A stretch of DNA of 64,000 bases. Source: UBA7332 sp051648105. GTDB lineage: Bacteria; Bacteroidota; Bacteroidia; Bacteroidales; UBA7332. The DNA lies in NCBI GenBank assembly GCA_051648105.1, contig JBOFEN010000056.1:1-64000 (forward strand), written 5' to 3'. Of the stretch, positions 51,850 to 60,821 are shown one piece after another (position 1 is the stretch's first letter; every line of letters begins with the position of its first letter). Under the pieces are notes generated by a model. It made no database searches. It was given only the letters and a program-made list of their open reading frames with translations, and was not told where the DNA came from. A program made the translations under genes and the position numbers.

Positions 51850-54621
51850 TTAGATAACAATATTGACCAACTTGTTTGGAACAACAATCACCTTCTTCGG
51901 CGCTTTGCCTTCCATCCATTTGGCAGACTGTTCGTGCTCAAGAGCCATCTTCTCGACAGCCTCTTTCGAGGTACCAGCCTCAACATCCATAGTGAAGCGA
52001 GCCTTACCATTGAAAGAAACACCATAAGATATAACACTCTCCTTCAAGTACTCCTCATTATGCTCAGGGAATGAGGCATCACAAATAGTTGATGTAGCAC
52101 CTATAGAAGCATATAGCTCCTCAGAGATATGCGGCGCAAATGGAGCAAGAGTGATAAGCAACTGCTCCAGAATAGCTCTTTTGTTACACTTAAGCGATGA
52201 AAGCTCATTAACACATATCATGAATGCTGCAACAGATGTGTTGAATGAGAAGTTCTCAATATCAAAGTTCACCTTCTTGATCAACTTATGAAGAGACTTC
52301 AACTCATCAGCTGTAGGCTCTGCATCAACAACCATGAACTCACCCTCACGACTATAGAACAAGTTCCACAGCTTACGCAAGAAACGGTGAACACCATCGA
52401 TACCGTTCGTATCCCAAGGCTTAGACTGCTCCAAAGGCCCAAGGAACATCTCGTAAAGACGAAGTGTATCAGCACCATACTTCTCAACAATAAGGTCTGG
52501 ATTCACAACATTAAACATCGACTTAGACATCTTCTCAACAGCCCATCCACAGATATACTTGCCATCCTCAAGTATAAACTCAGCACTATTATACTCTGGA
52601 TTCCAGCTCTTGAAGGCCTCCATATCTAGCTGATCATTAGATACGATGTTCACATCCACGTGGAGAGGAGTCACATCATACTGATCTTTGAGATTTAGAG
52701 AGACGAAAGTGTTTGTTCCATTAATACGGTATACAAAGTTCGAACGTCCTTGTATCATACCCTGGTTAACCAAACGTCTGAAAGGCTCATCCTCACAGAT
52801 AACGCCAAGGTCAAAAAGGAACTTATTCCAAAAGCGGCTATAGATCAAGTGACCCGTAGCATGCTCCGTACCCCCAATGTAAAGGTCAACACTTCTCCAA
52901 TACTCGTTTGACTCCTTCGAGACAAGAGCCTCAGAGTTACGAGGATCCATATATCTTAGATAGTAAGCAGACGACCCAGCAAAACCAGGCATAGTGCACA
53001 ACTCCATAGGGAATCCCTCGTCATTAACCCAATTAACAGCATGGCCTAAAGGAGGATCACCATCTGCCGTAGGCAAGAATGAATCAATCTCCGGTAACTC
53101 AAGAGGCAATTTGCTCTCATCAAGCATATAAGGCATACCTTCCTTATAGTATACCGGGAATGGCTCACCCCAATAGCGCTGACGACTAAAGATAGCATCT
53201 CTTAGGCGATAGTTAGTCTTAACCCTTCCTATACCCTTCTCTGTGATGAAAGCCTTAGTACGCTCTATTGCATCCTTCACCTCAAGACCATTCAAGCTAA
53301 GCTCTGGCCCTGCTGAGTTGATCATGATACCCTCTTTGGCATCGAAGCTCTCCTCAGAAACATCACACCCCTCGATAAGTGGTATGATAGGTAGGTTAAA
53401 GTGTTTTGCAAATGCATAGTCACGACCATCATGAGCAGGTACAGCCATAATAGCACCCGTACCATAACCAGCCAACACATAGTCGCTGATCCAAACCTCG
53501 ATAGGCTCACCCGTTAGAGGATTGATTGCATACGAACCAGTGAAAACACCAGATACACGCTTATCTATCTGACGATCGCGCTCCGTCTTGTGCTTAACAC
53601 TATCTAGGTAAGCATCAACAGCAGCTCTCTGATCTGCCGTCACAACCTGATTTACATACTCACTCTCTGGAGCCAATACCATGAAGGTAACACCAAAGAC
53701 TGTGTCTGCACGAGTCGTGAATATAGTGAATACAACATCCGAATCCTTAATAGCAAACTTCATCTCTGCACCCACAGACTTGCCAATCCAGTTGCGTTGA
53801 GTCTCTTTCAACGACTCAGACCACTGCAATCCATCAAGTCCAGTTAGGAGTCTATCTGCATAAGCACCCACACGCAAGCACCACTGACGCATCACACGCT
53901 GCTCCACAGGGTGACCGCCGCGCTCAGAGACACCATTGACAACCTCATCGTTTGCCAAAACCGTGCCAAGAGCACTACACCAGTTAACCATCGTGTCGCC
54001 TAGATAAGCAATACGGTAGTTCATCAAGCACTGCTGTTGCTCGCGCTCACTCATTGCCGACCACTGCTGAGCCGTAAACTCAAGCTCCTCGCTGCATGCA
54101 GCCGAGACGCCCATCGAGCCATTGCTCTCAAAGGCAGCAACAAGCTCATCGATTGAACAAGCCTTCTGCTTAACTAGATCGTAATAACTAGCAAACATCT
54201 TTGTGAAGGCCCACTGCGTCCACTTATAGTAATCAGGCTCGCAAGTACGAATCTCTCTATCCCAGTCGAAAGAGAAACCAATCTGGTCCAACTGCTCGCG
54301 GTAGCGTGCAATGTTTATCTTAGTGGTTATCGCAGGGTGTTGGCCAGTCTGAATAGCATACTGCTCAGCTGGAAGCCCATAGGCATCGTAGCCCATAGGG
54401 TGCAACACGTTGAAACCCTTTTGGCGCTTATAGCGCGAAAAGATATCAGAAGCTATATAGCCAAGAGGGTGTCCCACGTGAAGACCTGCTCCCGAAGGGT
54501 AGGGAAACATATCTAGGACATAGAACTTAGGCTTTGATGGGTCTGCAACAACCTTATAGGTCTGCTGCTCTCTCCATTGAGACTGCCATCTCTTCTCGAT
54601 CTCTCTGAAATTATACTCCAT
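51850..54621 (-). CDS. leuS: Leucyl-tRNA synthetase
   Basis: 923 residues. The class I HIGH motif appears as H-V-G-H-P-L-G in the segment P-Y-P-S-G-A-G-L-H-V-G-H near 37-48. The CP1 editing domain (about 250-430) holds T-F-T-T-R-A-D-T-V-F-G-V-type residues and G-T-G-A-I-M-A-V-P-A-H-D. The second signature reads K-M-S-K-S near 690. It charges tRNA-Leu in the cytosol. It is slightly longer than E. coli LeuS (860), as is usual in Bacteroidota. Confidence 0.97.
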   Translation of the reverse strand: MEYNFREIEKRWQSQWREQQTYKVVADPSKPKFYVLDMFPYPSGAGLHVGHPLGYIASDIFSRYKRQKGFNVLHPMGYDAYGLPAEQYAIQTGQHPAITTKINIARYREQLDQIGFSFDWDREIRTCEPDYYKWTQWAFTKMFASYYDLVKQKACSIDELVAAFESNGSMGVSAACSEELEFTAQQWSAMSEREQQQCLMNYRIAYLGDTMVNWCSALGTVLANDEVVNGVSERGGHPVEQRVMRQWCLRVGAYADRLLTGLDGLQWSESLKETQRNWIGKSVGAEMKFAIKDSDVVFTIFTTRADTVFGVTFMVLAPESEYVNQVVTADQRAAVDAYLDSVKHKTERDRQIDKRVSGVFTGSYAINPLTGEPIEVWISDYVLAGYGTGAIMAVPAHDGRDYAFAKHFNLPIIPLIEGCDVSEESFDAKEGIMINSAGPELSLNGLEVKDAIERTKAFITEKGIGRVKTNYRLRDAIFSRQRYWGEPFPVYYKEGMPYMLDESKLPLELPEIDSFLPTADGDPPLGHAVNWVNDEGFPMELCTMPGFAGSSAYYLRYMDPRNSEALVSKESNEYWRSVDLYIGGTEHATGHLIYSRFWNKFLFDLGVICEDEPFRRLVNQGMIQGRSNFVYRINGTNTFVSLNLKDQYDVTPLHVDVNIVSNDQLDMEAFKSWNPEYNSAEFILEDGKYICGWAVEKMSKSMFNVVNPDLIVEKYGADTLRLYEMFLGPLEQSKPWDTNGIDGVHRFLRKLWNLFYSREGEFMVVDAEPTADELKSLHKLIKKVNFDIENFSFNTSVAAFMICVNELSSLKCNKRAILEQLLITLAPFAPHISEELYASIGATSTICDASFPEHNEEYLKESVISYGVSFNGKARFTMDVEAGTSKEAVEKMALEHEQSAKWMEGKAPKKVIVVPNKLVNIVI

Positions 54622-54685
54622 AGTGATTATATTATTTACACCTCAATTATCAATCTGTTAGTTCTTTAGTGTTGTACACACATGG

Positions 54686-54693
54686 CAAAGGTA
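54686..54693 (-). promoter_or_regulatory. -7 box for leuS
   Basis: Minus-strand TACCTTTG, 65 bp upstream of the leuS ATG, with a TTG 22 bp further upstream (54716-54718). Confidence 0.55.
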
Positions 54694-54719
54694 CAACAAT
54701 AAGTGAGAAATTTCCCAAT

Positions 54720-55398
54720 TTCATTATATCAAAAGATAGATTACACCACACTCTATATTCATATCCTGAGGTTATAATATAGGTAGGATGCAAAATAGCA
54801 CTTTAATAGCTAATGAAGCATATCTAAGTCAAAGTGTCAACCCTCTAACTCTCCTGAGCAGCCTAGATGAAAACTCTCGGAGTATGAGACCAAAATATGG
54901 CTCTATAGTGAGTTTAAGCCACACAACACAACCACCTGTAAATAAGTCAATTACAAAAACAACAGAGCCATCAATGAAATATCTATGTATGAACAGGGCA
55001 AAAACGCTGTGAGAAAAGGGGTAAAAGCCTCAGAGATTTAGGTCGTTTGGCTGTGAGATATAGATAGAAAGCCTAAGGCTTTTCAGCATTTATGCTGTTT
55101 CCAATCAATTATTGGGCTGTTTAAGAGGTAAAAGAGCTCCGTATTAACCATTTTGGAGGAGTGTGACTAGAGATGAGTAGACTTGGATACAACTACCATT
55201 TTGCCAATAAATCGAACCATTACAAAACAATGTGACAGTGTAAAAGGGTTATACTTTGGGGATGAGGGCCGTTTGATGTAGAAGAAAGGCTTTGGTTGTT
55301 GTGGCTGAGATCTCAATAAAATGAGACTATATTAAAGCTCTATTTTGTAAATATTTTACCATCTTTGCCATTAATACCACTTACAAAGAGATTAACCT
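54720..55398. other. Long gene-free region upstream of the two-component unit
   Basis: No convincing gene is seen. One 74-codon open frame (54788-55012) has no recognisable protein features. Two adjacent palindromes lie at 55068-55082 (AAAGCCTAAGGCTTT) and 55084-55097 (CAGCATTTATGCTG, followed by TTT). The region could hold a leader or small RNA, or be the remains of a decayed gene. Nothing decides between these. Confidence 0.4.
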
Positions 55399-55770
55399 AT
55401 GAAAGATAATTCATCAAAAGACCTAAGATACATAAACCTGCTTATACATGTTTTTGCTTCACTGCACGCATTAAGCTCACTCCTTGCAAACCTTATGGGT
55501 TATAATGACGAGGTAATATTGACGGCACTCACCATAAGTATGATAGTACTTATCGCAACAAGGTATAGCTTCCCACTTGAGGTGACCTTTGCTTTGGCTC
55601 TTCTTAACTGCTTTGCTGGCTTCTACTTGGGCAACCTTGGCGCAACGATGATCAACAGCATAGTTGGACTGGATGGTATATTGGCCAATGTTCTGACCAC
55701 ATTTGTTATCACCGAATTCCTAGGATGGATAACCTACCTTATTGTAACTACCAAACGAGTCCAAGCATGA
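55399..55770 (+). CDS. Small four-helix membrane protein linked to a two-component system
   Basis: 123 residues with four predicted membrane helices (about 12-30, 38-54, 60-80, 92-116) and short loops. It is not recognised as a named family. Its stop codon overlaps the kinase ATG (ATGA), so the two proteins are translationally coupled and may form one sensory complex. Confidence 0.6.
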   Translation: MKDNSSKDLRYINLLIHVFASLHALSSLLANLMGYNDEVILTALTISMIVLIATRYSFPLEVTFALALLNCFAGFYLGNLGATMINSIVGLDGILANVLTTFVITEFLGWITYLIVTTKRVQA

Positions 55771-56828
55771 TAAATAGCAAATATGGGTCGACGAGGCTAC
55801 TGAGAAACCCAAATCTAAAGCAGGTACTGCTGCTTGCTATGGCGGTATTCTCTATTCGCTTTTTGATAGTCGACGGATTGCAGAGCATACAGAGGGTGTA
55901 CTCCTTTAGTTATAGTGACATTTTTAGTCAACTATTCTACTCCTATACGCTCCTATTTTTCATGATCTTCTGCGATATCTGGCTCATCAGATTAATAAAT
56001 AGGGTGTATGACTATGGAAAAACGCCACTCATCCGAACCCTCTTGGAGCTTGTCGGACTGATGACAATAACCTTAACTGGCTCATGGCTGACCAATATAC
56101 GCCGCTTTTTCAATCACGAGGTAGAGTCAATCTTTGAGGCTAACTCATTCATTCCTCTCTTTATTGGCTTCTTTATGTTGAACTTGCTAACGATCGTTAC
56201 GACTGACCTCATTATATATATGCGTCGTCGACAGCAAGAGTCTCTTGCAAAAGAGATAGAAAAGAAAAATAGAGCACGTGACCAATATGCAAAATTGAAA
56301 AGCCAATTGAACCCTCACTTCCTATTTAATAGCCTCAATGTCCTCGACTATCTGGTACATACTGACACTAATAGAGCTAGTAGTTACTTAAAAAAATTAG
56401 CTGGCGTTTATAGATATTTGTTGAACAAAGAGGAGGAAGATTGTGTTTATTTGCAAGAAGAAGTTAAATTTGCCAACTCCTATTTCGATTTGATGAAGGA
56501 GAGATTCGACAAAGGACTACTTCTAGAGCTCAATATACCAGCGAATTACAACAAACTCAAGATTGTACCATGCGGTTTGCAGACACTAATAGAGAATGCC
56601 ACAAAGCATAATGTCGTGAGCCCTGACTCTCCCCTATTGATTGAGATCTTCATCGAGGAGGATTGGATAGTAGTACGTAATAATATTCAGCCTAAATTCT
56701 CTAGCCATAAAGACTCATGTGGGGTGGGACTAGCTAGCCTAGAGGCTCAATACCTAACACTATGCCAACAGTCGATAGCAATTATCAAGTCGGAGAAAGC
56801 TTTTGAGGTAAGACTACCTCTGATCTAA
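55767..56828 (+). CDS. LytS-type sensor histidine kinase
   Basis: 353 residues from the ATG at 55767, which overlaps the previous stop; an in-frame ATG at 55725 lies inside that gene and is less likely. Four membrane helices fill about 15-155. A short coiled segment (K-E-I-E-K-K-N-R-A-R-D-Q) leads to the His_kinase domain with H184 in L-N-P-H-F-L-F-N-S-L-N, the site of autophosphorylation. The ATPase part has L-I-E-N-A-T-K-H-N and G-V-G-L-A-S-L. It should phosphorylate the LytTR regulator encoded 50 bp downstream. Confidence 0.88.
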   Translation: MINSKYGSTRLLRNPNLKQVLLLAMAVFSIRFLIVDGLQSIQRVYSFSYSDIFSQLFYSYTLLFFMIFCDIWLIRLINRVYDYGKTPLIRTLLELVGLMTITLTGSWLTNIRRFFNHEVESIFEANSFIPLFIGFFMLNLLTIVTTDLIIYMRRRQQESLAKEIEKKNRARDQYAKLKSQLNPHFLFNSLNVLDYLVHTDTNRASSYLKKLAGVYRYLLNKEEEDCVYLQEEVKFANSYFDLMKERFDKGLLLELNIPANYNKLKIVPCGLQTLIENATKHNVVSPDSPLLIEIFIEEDWIVVRNNIQPKFSSHKDSCGVGLASLEAQYLTLCQQSIAIIKSEKAFEVRLPLI

Positions 56829-56878
56829 AATGATAGCTCAAGCTAATAAAATATATTACTGACCTTTTTTCTTTTTAT

Positions 56879-57637
56879 ATGAGAGTACTGATTATTGAAG
56901 ATGAGATGCCTGCAAAGGCTCAATTGGAGCGGTTGATTGCTCAGAATTTTCCAGAACTAGAAGTTATAGGGCACGTTAGCTCTATCGTTTCAGCTATTGA
57001 TTGGCTTAGCAGGCATACTGTGGAGCTTATATTTACTGACGTAGAGTTGTCCGATGGACTTTGCTTTGACATATTCTCGAGAGTGAAGACTCAAGCTGAT
57101 ATCATATTTACAACTGCATACGATAACTATGCAATCAAAGCCTTTAAGGTAGATGGGACTGACTATCTGCTAAAGCCTATCGAGGAGGATGAGTTTGTTA
57201 CTTCTGTTGAGAAGAGCATTCGCAATCAGCAGAAGAGGGCTATGGATATATCCATATTTAAAGATCTAATAGGTGCTAACCCAAGAAAAGAGTATAAAAA
57301 GCGTTTCTCAATCAAGCTTGGAGACAAGATATTTATTATTAATGTAGAGGATATAGCTTACTTCTATTCCGAAGAGAAGGTGACCTTCATCGTTTCTAAC
57401 GATGGCAAAAGACACATCTCTGACTCATCCCTGGATCAGATAGAGCAACAGGTAAACCCTGAACAATTTTACAGAATATCAAGAGGTTGCATCTCTAATA
57501 TCAATTCAATCAAGAGTGTAAGCAAGCATTTCAATAGCCGACTTAAAGTAACGCTGGCTCCTGACTACTGCAAAGATGTCTTGGTGAGCCGTATAAGAGT
57601 GCCTGAATTTATGAATTGGATAGGTGGTACTATTTAG
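56879..57637 (+). CDS. LytTR-family response regulator
   Basis: 252 residues. The receiver domain (1-118) has acidic residues E7, D8 and E9, the phospho-acceptor D54 (F-T-D-V-E-L) and the conserved K108 region (Y-L-L-K-P-I). The DNA-binding LytTR domain covers about 145-248 (I-A-Y-F-Y-S-E-E-K-V-T and F-Y-R-I-S-R-G-C-I-S-N). It is the last gene before the susC-like locus, with 176 bp between. Whether it controls that locus is not shown by sequence. Confidence 0.9.
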   Translation: MRVLIIEDEMPAKAQLERLIAQNFPELEVIGHVSSIVSAIDWLSRHTVELIFTDVELSDGLCFDIFSRVKTQADIIFTTAYDNYAIKAFKVDGTDYLLKPIEEDEFVTSVEKSIRNQQKRAMDISIFKDLIGANPRKEYKKRFSIKLGDKIFIINVEDIAYFYSEEKVTFIVSNDGKRHISDSSLDQIEQQVNPEQFYRISRGCISNINSIKSVSKHFNSRLKVTLAPDYCKDVLVSRIRVPEFMNWIGGTI

Positions 57638-57708
57638 TTTGTTCAATAATTCATCTACAAAATTCTGAAGTTCGTCATCTTTTATTAATACTCATCATAG
57701 GCTTTTTT

Positions 57709-57716
57709 TAGCTTTG
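57709..57716 (+). promoter_or_regulatory. Candidate -7 box for the susC-like operon
   Basis: TAGCTTTG fits TAnnTTTG, 98 bp upstream of the susC ATG. There is no TTG at the -33 distance, which would suit an activator-dependent promoter. Confidence 0.45.
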
Positions 57717-57813
57717 TTTCGTTATGACAGAAGCAATAAGGAACTAATACCACCTTTTTTTGTTTATAAGCATATATTAAATAACAATAAGTGTAACCTA
57801 AATTCTAAAATGC

Positions 57814-60798
57814 ATGAAACCAAAAGCTTTCAGCTTAAGACTCCGATCATGGATACCTCTGGTGTTTATGATGCTCTTCGCTATATCGGTGAATGCCCAA
57901 AACATGATTGTAAAGGGCAAGGTCATTGATGAGAAAAAAGAGGCAATCATCGGTGCTAACGTAATCGTTAAAGGAACAACCGATGGAACAATTACAGATC
58001 TTGACGGTAACTTTCAGATCGAGACTAAGGGTAACGCTACTCTTGTAGTCTCTTTTGTGGGATATACTCACCTTGAGGTACCCGTAAACAACAGAAGTTT
58101 TATTACAGTTCAACTAGCCGAAGATGCCGTTGCCCTTAACGAGGTAGTGGCTATTGGTTATGGTACAGTTAGAAAGAGTGACGCTACTGGTTCGGTTATA
58201 GCTATCAAAGCTGACGAAATCAGCCGCGGTGTGGCTACTTCTCCTCAAGACCTTCTTCAAGGTAAGACTCCTGGGGTAGTGGTAACATCAGGTGGTGGTG
58301 CTCCTGGTACTGGTGCTACAATCCGTATTCGTGGTGGTTCATCTCTTACTGCATCAAACGATCCGCTTATCGTTATCGATGGAATCCCTGTTGACAACTC
58401 TGGTATTAGTGGTATGTCAAACCCATTGTCAACTGTCCACCCGAATGATATCGAGTCGTTTACAGTACTAAAAGATGCATCTGCAACGGCTATCTACGGA
58501 TCGCGCGCTTCGAATGGTGTGATCTTGATCACTACAAAACGTGGTGCATCAGGCGTTAAAGGTGGTGATAAGGTTCGTGTACAATATGACGGAAACTTCC
58601 GCGTAAACACGCCTCTATCAACTGTTGATGTCTTGAGCGGTGATGAATATAGAGCTGTGTACAGCAACTATTGGGCAGGCAAATCAGATGCCTTGGCTCT
58701 TCTTGGTAGCGCAAATACAAACTGGCAGAAGGAGATCTTCAGTTCATCACTTTCTACTGACCACAACGTTAGTGTGGCTGGGGCTTTCGGAAATGCTGTG
58801 CCTTACAGATTCTCTGGTGCTTGGACTAAAGATGATGGTATCCTTGAGACATCTTCAATGGAGCGTACAACAATTACTGCAGTACTTAACCCTACACTTT
58901 TCGATGAACACCTTCGCATTAATGTGAACCTAAAGGGTATGTACATCAAAAACAGATTTGCTAATCAAGATGCAATCGGGAGTGCTGTAAGCTTCGACCC
59001 TTCGCAATCAGTATATAGCGACAACTATGGCACAGGCATCGGTAATGGATACTTCTCATGGGTTAAACCTAGTGATGGTACTTTCATCGACGTTGCTGCA
59101 CTTAACCCTGTTGCTCTTCTTAATGAAAGAAAAGATGTATCTGAGGCTTACAGATCACTTGGTAACTTGCAACTTGACTATAAGATGCACTTCCTTCCTG
59201 AACTAAAAGCTAACTTGAACCTTGGTTATGACATCTCTAAGTCTGAAGGATCTGTATATATAAACGATAACTCTCCTATGTCTTGGAACGAAAATGACAA
59301 GAAAGGTATTGGCCAACGTGCGAGATATGATCAGTACAAAAAGAACCTTCTTCTAGACTTCTTCTTCAATTATAATAAGGAGATCAAATCAATCAATAGC
59401 CGCATCGATGCTGTTGCTGGTTACTCATGGCAACACTTCTATCGTGAAGAGAACAACTCGACTACAACAAACGAGGGCAAACTATTCATCGATACAGACT
59501 ACAAAACAGAATACTACCTTGTATCTCTTTTTGGGCGTGTGAACTACTCTCTTTACGATAGATATATGCTAACACTAACTCTGCGTAATGACCACTCTTC
59601 TCGTTTCTCTAAAGACAACCGTTCTGGTCTATTCCCATCGGCTGCATTCGCTTGGAGAATGATCGACGAAGGGTTCATGAAGGAGCAATCTACTTTGTCT
59701 GATATGAAAGTGCGCCTTAGTTATGGTGTGACTGGTCAGCAGGATATCACTGGTGACTACCCATACCTTCCTAGATACACTTCTGGTACTGGCTATGTAG
59801 AGTATCCTTTCGGAAACGGTTATGTGAATACTATCCGCCCAGAAGGTTACGACCCTAATATTAAGTGGGAAGAAACAAGAACATACAACATTGGTCTTGA
59901 CTATGGATTCCTTGATCAACGCATCTCGGGATCTATCGATATCTACCAACGCGACACTAAGGATCTACTAAATAAGATCCCTGTAGCTGCTGGTTCTAAC
60001 TTGACTAATGAGATCACAACAAACGTTGGTAGTATGACTAACAAAGGTTTTGAGTTTGCTATCAACACAAAACCTGTTATGAACAACAACTTCACTTGGG
60101 ATCTTGGCTTCAACTTGACTTATAACAAAAATGAGATCACGAAGCTAAACCGTGGTGAAGACCCTAACTACTATGTTCCAACAGGTGGCATATCAGGTGG
60201 TACAGGTAACACTGTTCAAGCTCATAAAGTAGGTCACCCTGCTTACTCATACCTTGTTTACGAACAAGTTTATGACAGCAACAAGAAGCCTATCGAAGGT
60301 ATGTACGTAGACCGTAACCGCGATGGGCGTATTGATGAGAAAGATATGTATCTTCATGAGAGTCCAGCTCCTAAGGTTTCTATGGGTCTAACATCTAAGA
60401 TGATCTACAAAAACTGGGATCTAAGCTTCTCTTTGAGAGCTAATCTAGGCAACTATGTATATGACAACGTTGAGGCTGGTGGTACAATCATTGGTGGTAC
60501 TTACGTTTCTACTGGTTATACAAACAACCTTCTATCTCGTGGTACTTACTTCAACAATGCTCAATACATGTCTGATCACTATGTAAGGAATGCTTCATTC
60601 CTTCGTTGTGACAACATCACGCTAGGTTATAACTTTGACAATATGAAGGTTGCGAACCTTCGTGTGTATGGAACTGTTCAGAATCCATTCGTTATAACTA
60701 AGTATAGTGGCCTTGACCCTGAGATTTATGGCGGTATTGACAACAATATTTACCCACGCCCATTCTCTGTAATGCTTGGTGCTAGCCTTTCTTTCTAA
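57814..60798 (+). CDS. SusC-family TonB-dependent outer-membrane transporter
   Basis: 994 residues with a signal peptide (about 1-28). A CarboxypepD_reg-like domain (32-108, V-K-G-K-V-I-D-E-K-K-E-A-I-I-G) precedes the SusC plug with V-A-I-G-Y-G-T-V-R-K-S-D near 113 and A-T-A-I-Y-G-S-R-A-S-N-G-V near 222, then a large barrel ending P-F-S-V-M-L-G-A-S-L-S-F. It forms the channel of a SusCD glycan importer. The SusE-like and amylase-like genes downstream indicate starch or malto-oligosaccharides. Confidence 0.95.
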   Translation: MKPKAFSLRLRSWIPLVFMMLFAISVNAQNMIVKGKVIDEKKEAIIGANVIVKGTTDGTITDLDGNFQIETKGNATLVVSFVGYTHLEVPVNNRSFITVQLAEDAVALNEVVAIGYGTVRKSDATGSVIAIKADEISRGVATSPQDLLQGKTPGVVVTSGGGAPGTGATIRIRGGSSLTASNDPLIVIDGIPVDNSGISGMSNPLSTVHPNDIESFTVLKDASATAIYGSRASNGVILITTKRGASGVKGGDKVRVQYDGNFRVNTPLSTVDVLSGDEYRAVYSNYWAGKSDALALLGSANTNWQKEIFSSSLSTDHNVSVAGAFGNAVPYRFSGAWTKDDGILETSSMERTTITAVLNPTLFDEHLRINVNLKGMYIKNRFANQDAIGSAVSFDPSQSVYSDNYGTGIGNGYFSWVKPSDGTFIDVAALNPVALLNERKDVSEAYRSLGNLQLDYKMHFLPELKANLNLGYDISKSEGSVYINDNSPMSWNENDKKGIGQRARYDQYKKNLLLDFFFNYNKEIKSINSRIDAVAGYSWQHFYREENNSTTTNEGKLFIDTDYKTEYYLVSLFGRVNYSLYDRYMLTLTLRNDHSSRFSKDNRSGLFPSAAFAWRMIDEGFMKEQSTLSDMKVRLSYGVTGQQDITGDYPYLPRYTSGTGYVEYPFGNGYVNTIRPEGYDPNIKWEETRTYNIGLDYGFLDQRISGSIDIYQRDTKDLLNKIPVAAGSNLTNEITTNVGSMTNKGFEFAINTKPVMNNNFTWDLGFNLTYNKNEITKLNRGEDPNYYVPTGGISGGTGNTVQAHKVGHPAYSYLVYEQVYDSNKKPIEGMYVDRNRDGRIDEKDMYLHESPAPKVSMGLTSKMIYKNWDLSFSLRANLGNYVYDNVEAGGTIIGGTYVSTGYTNNLLSRGTYFNNAQYMSDHYVRNASFLRCDNITLGYNFDNMKVANLRVYGTVQNPFVITKYSGLDPEIYGGIDNNIYPRPFSVMLGASLSF

Positions 60799-60821
60799 TT
60801 TAACCTTAAACAACCAAAAGC

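Noticed and set aside
54788..55012. 74-codon frame in the gap after leuS
   Set aside because: It has no recognisable motif, no ribosome-binding or promoter signal, and an atypical amino-acid mix.
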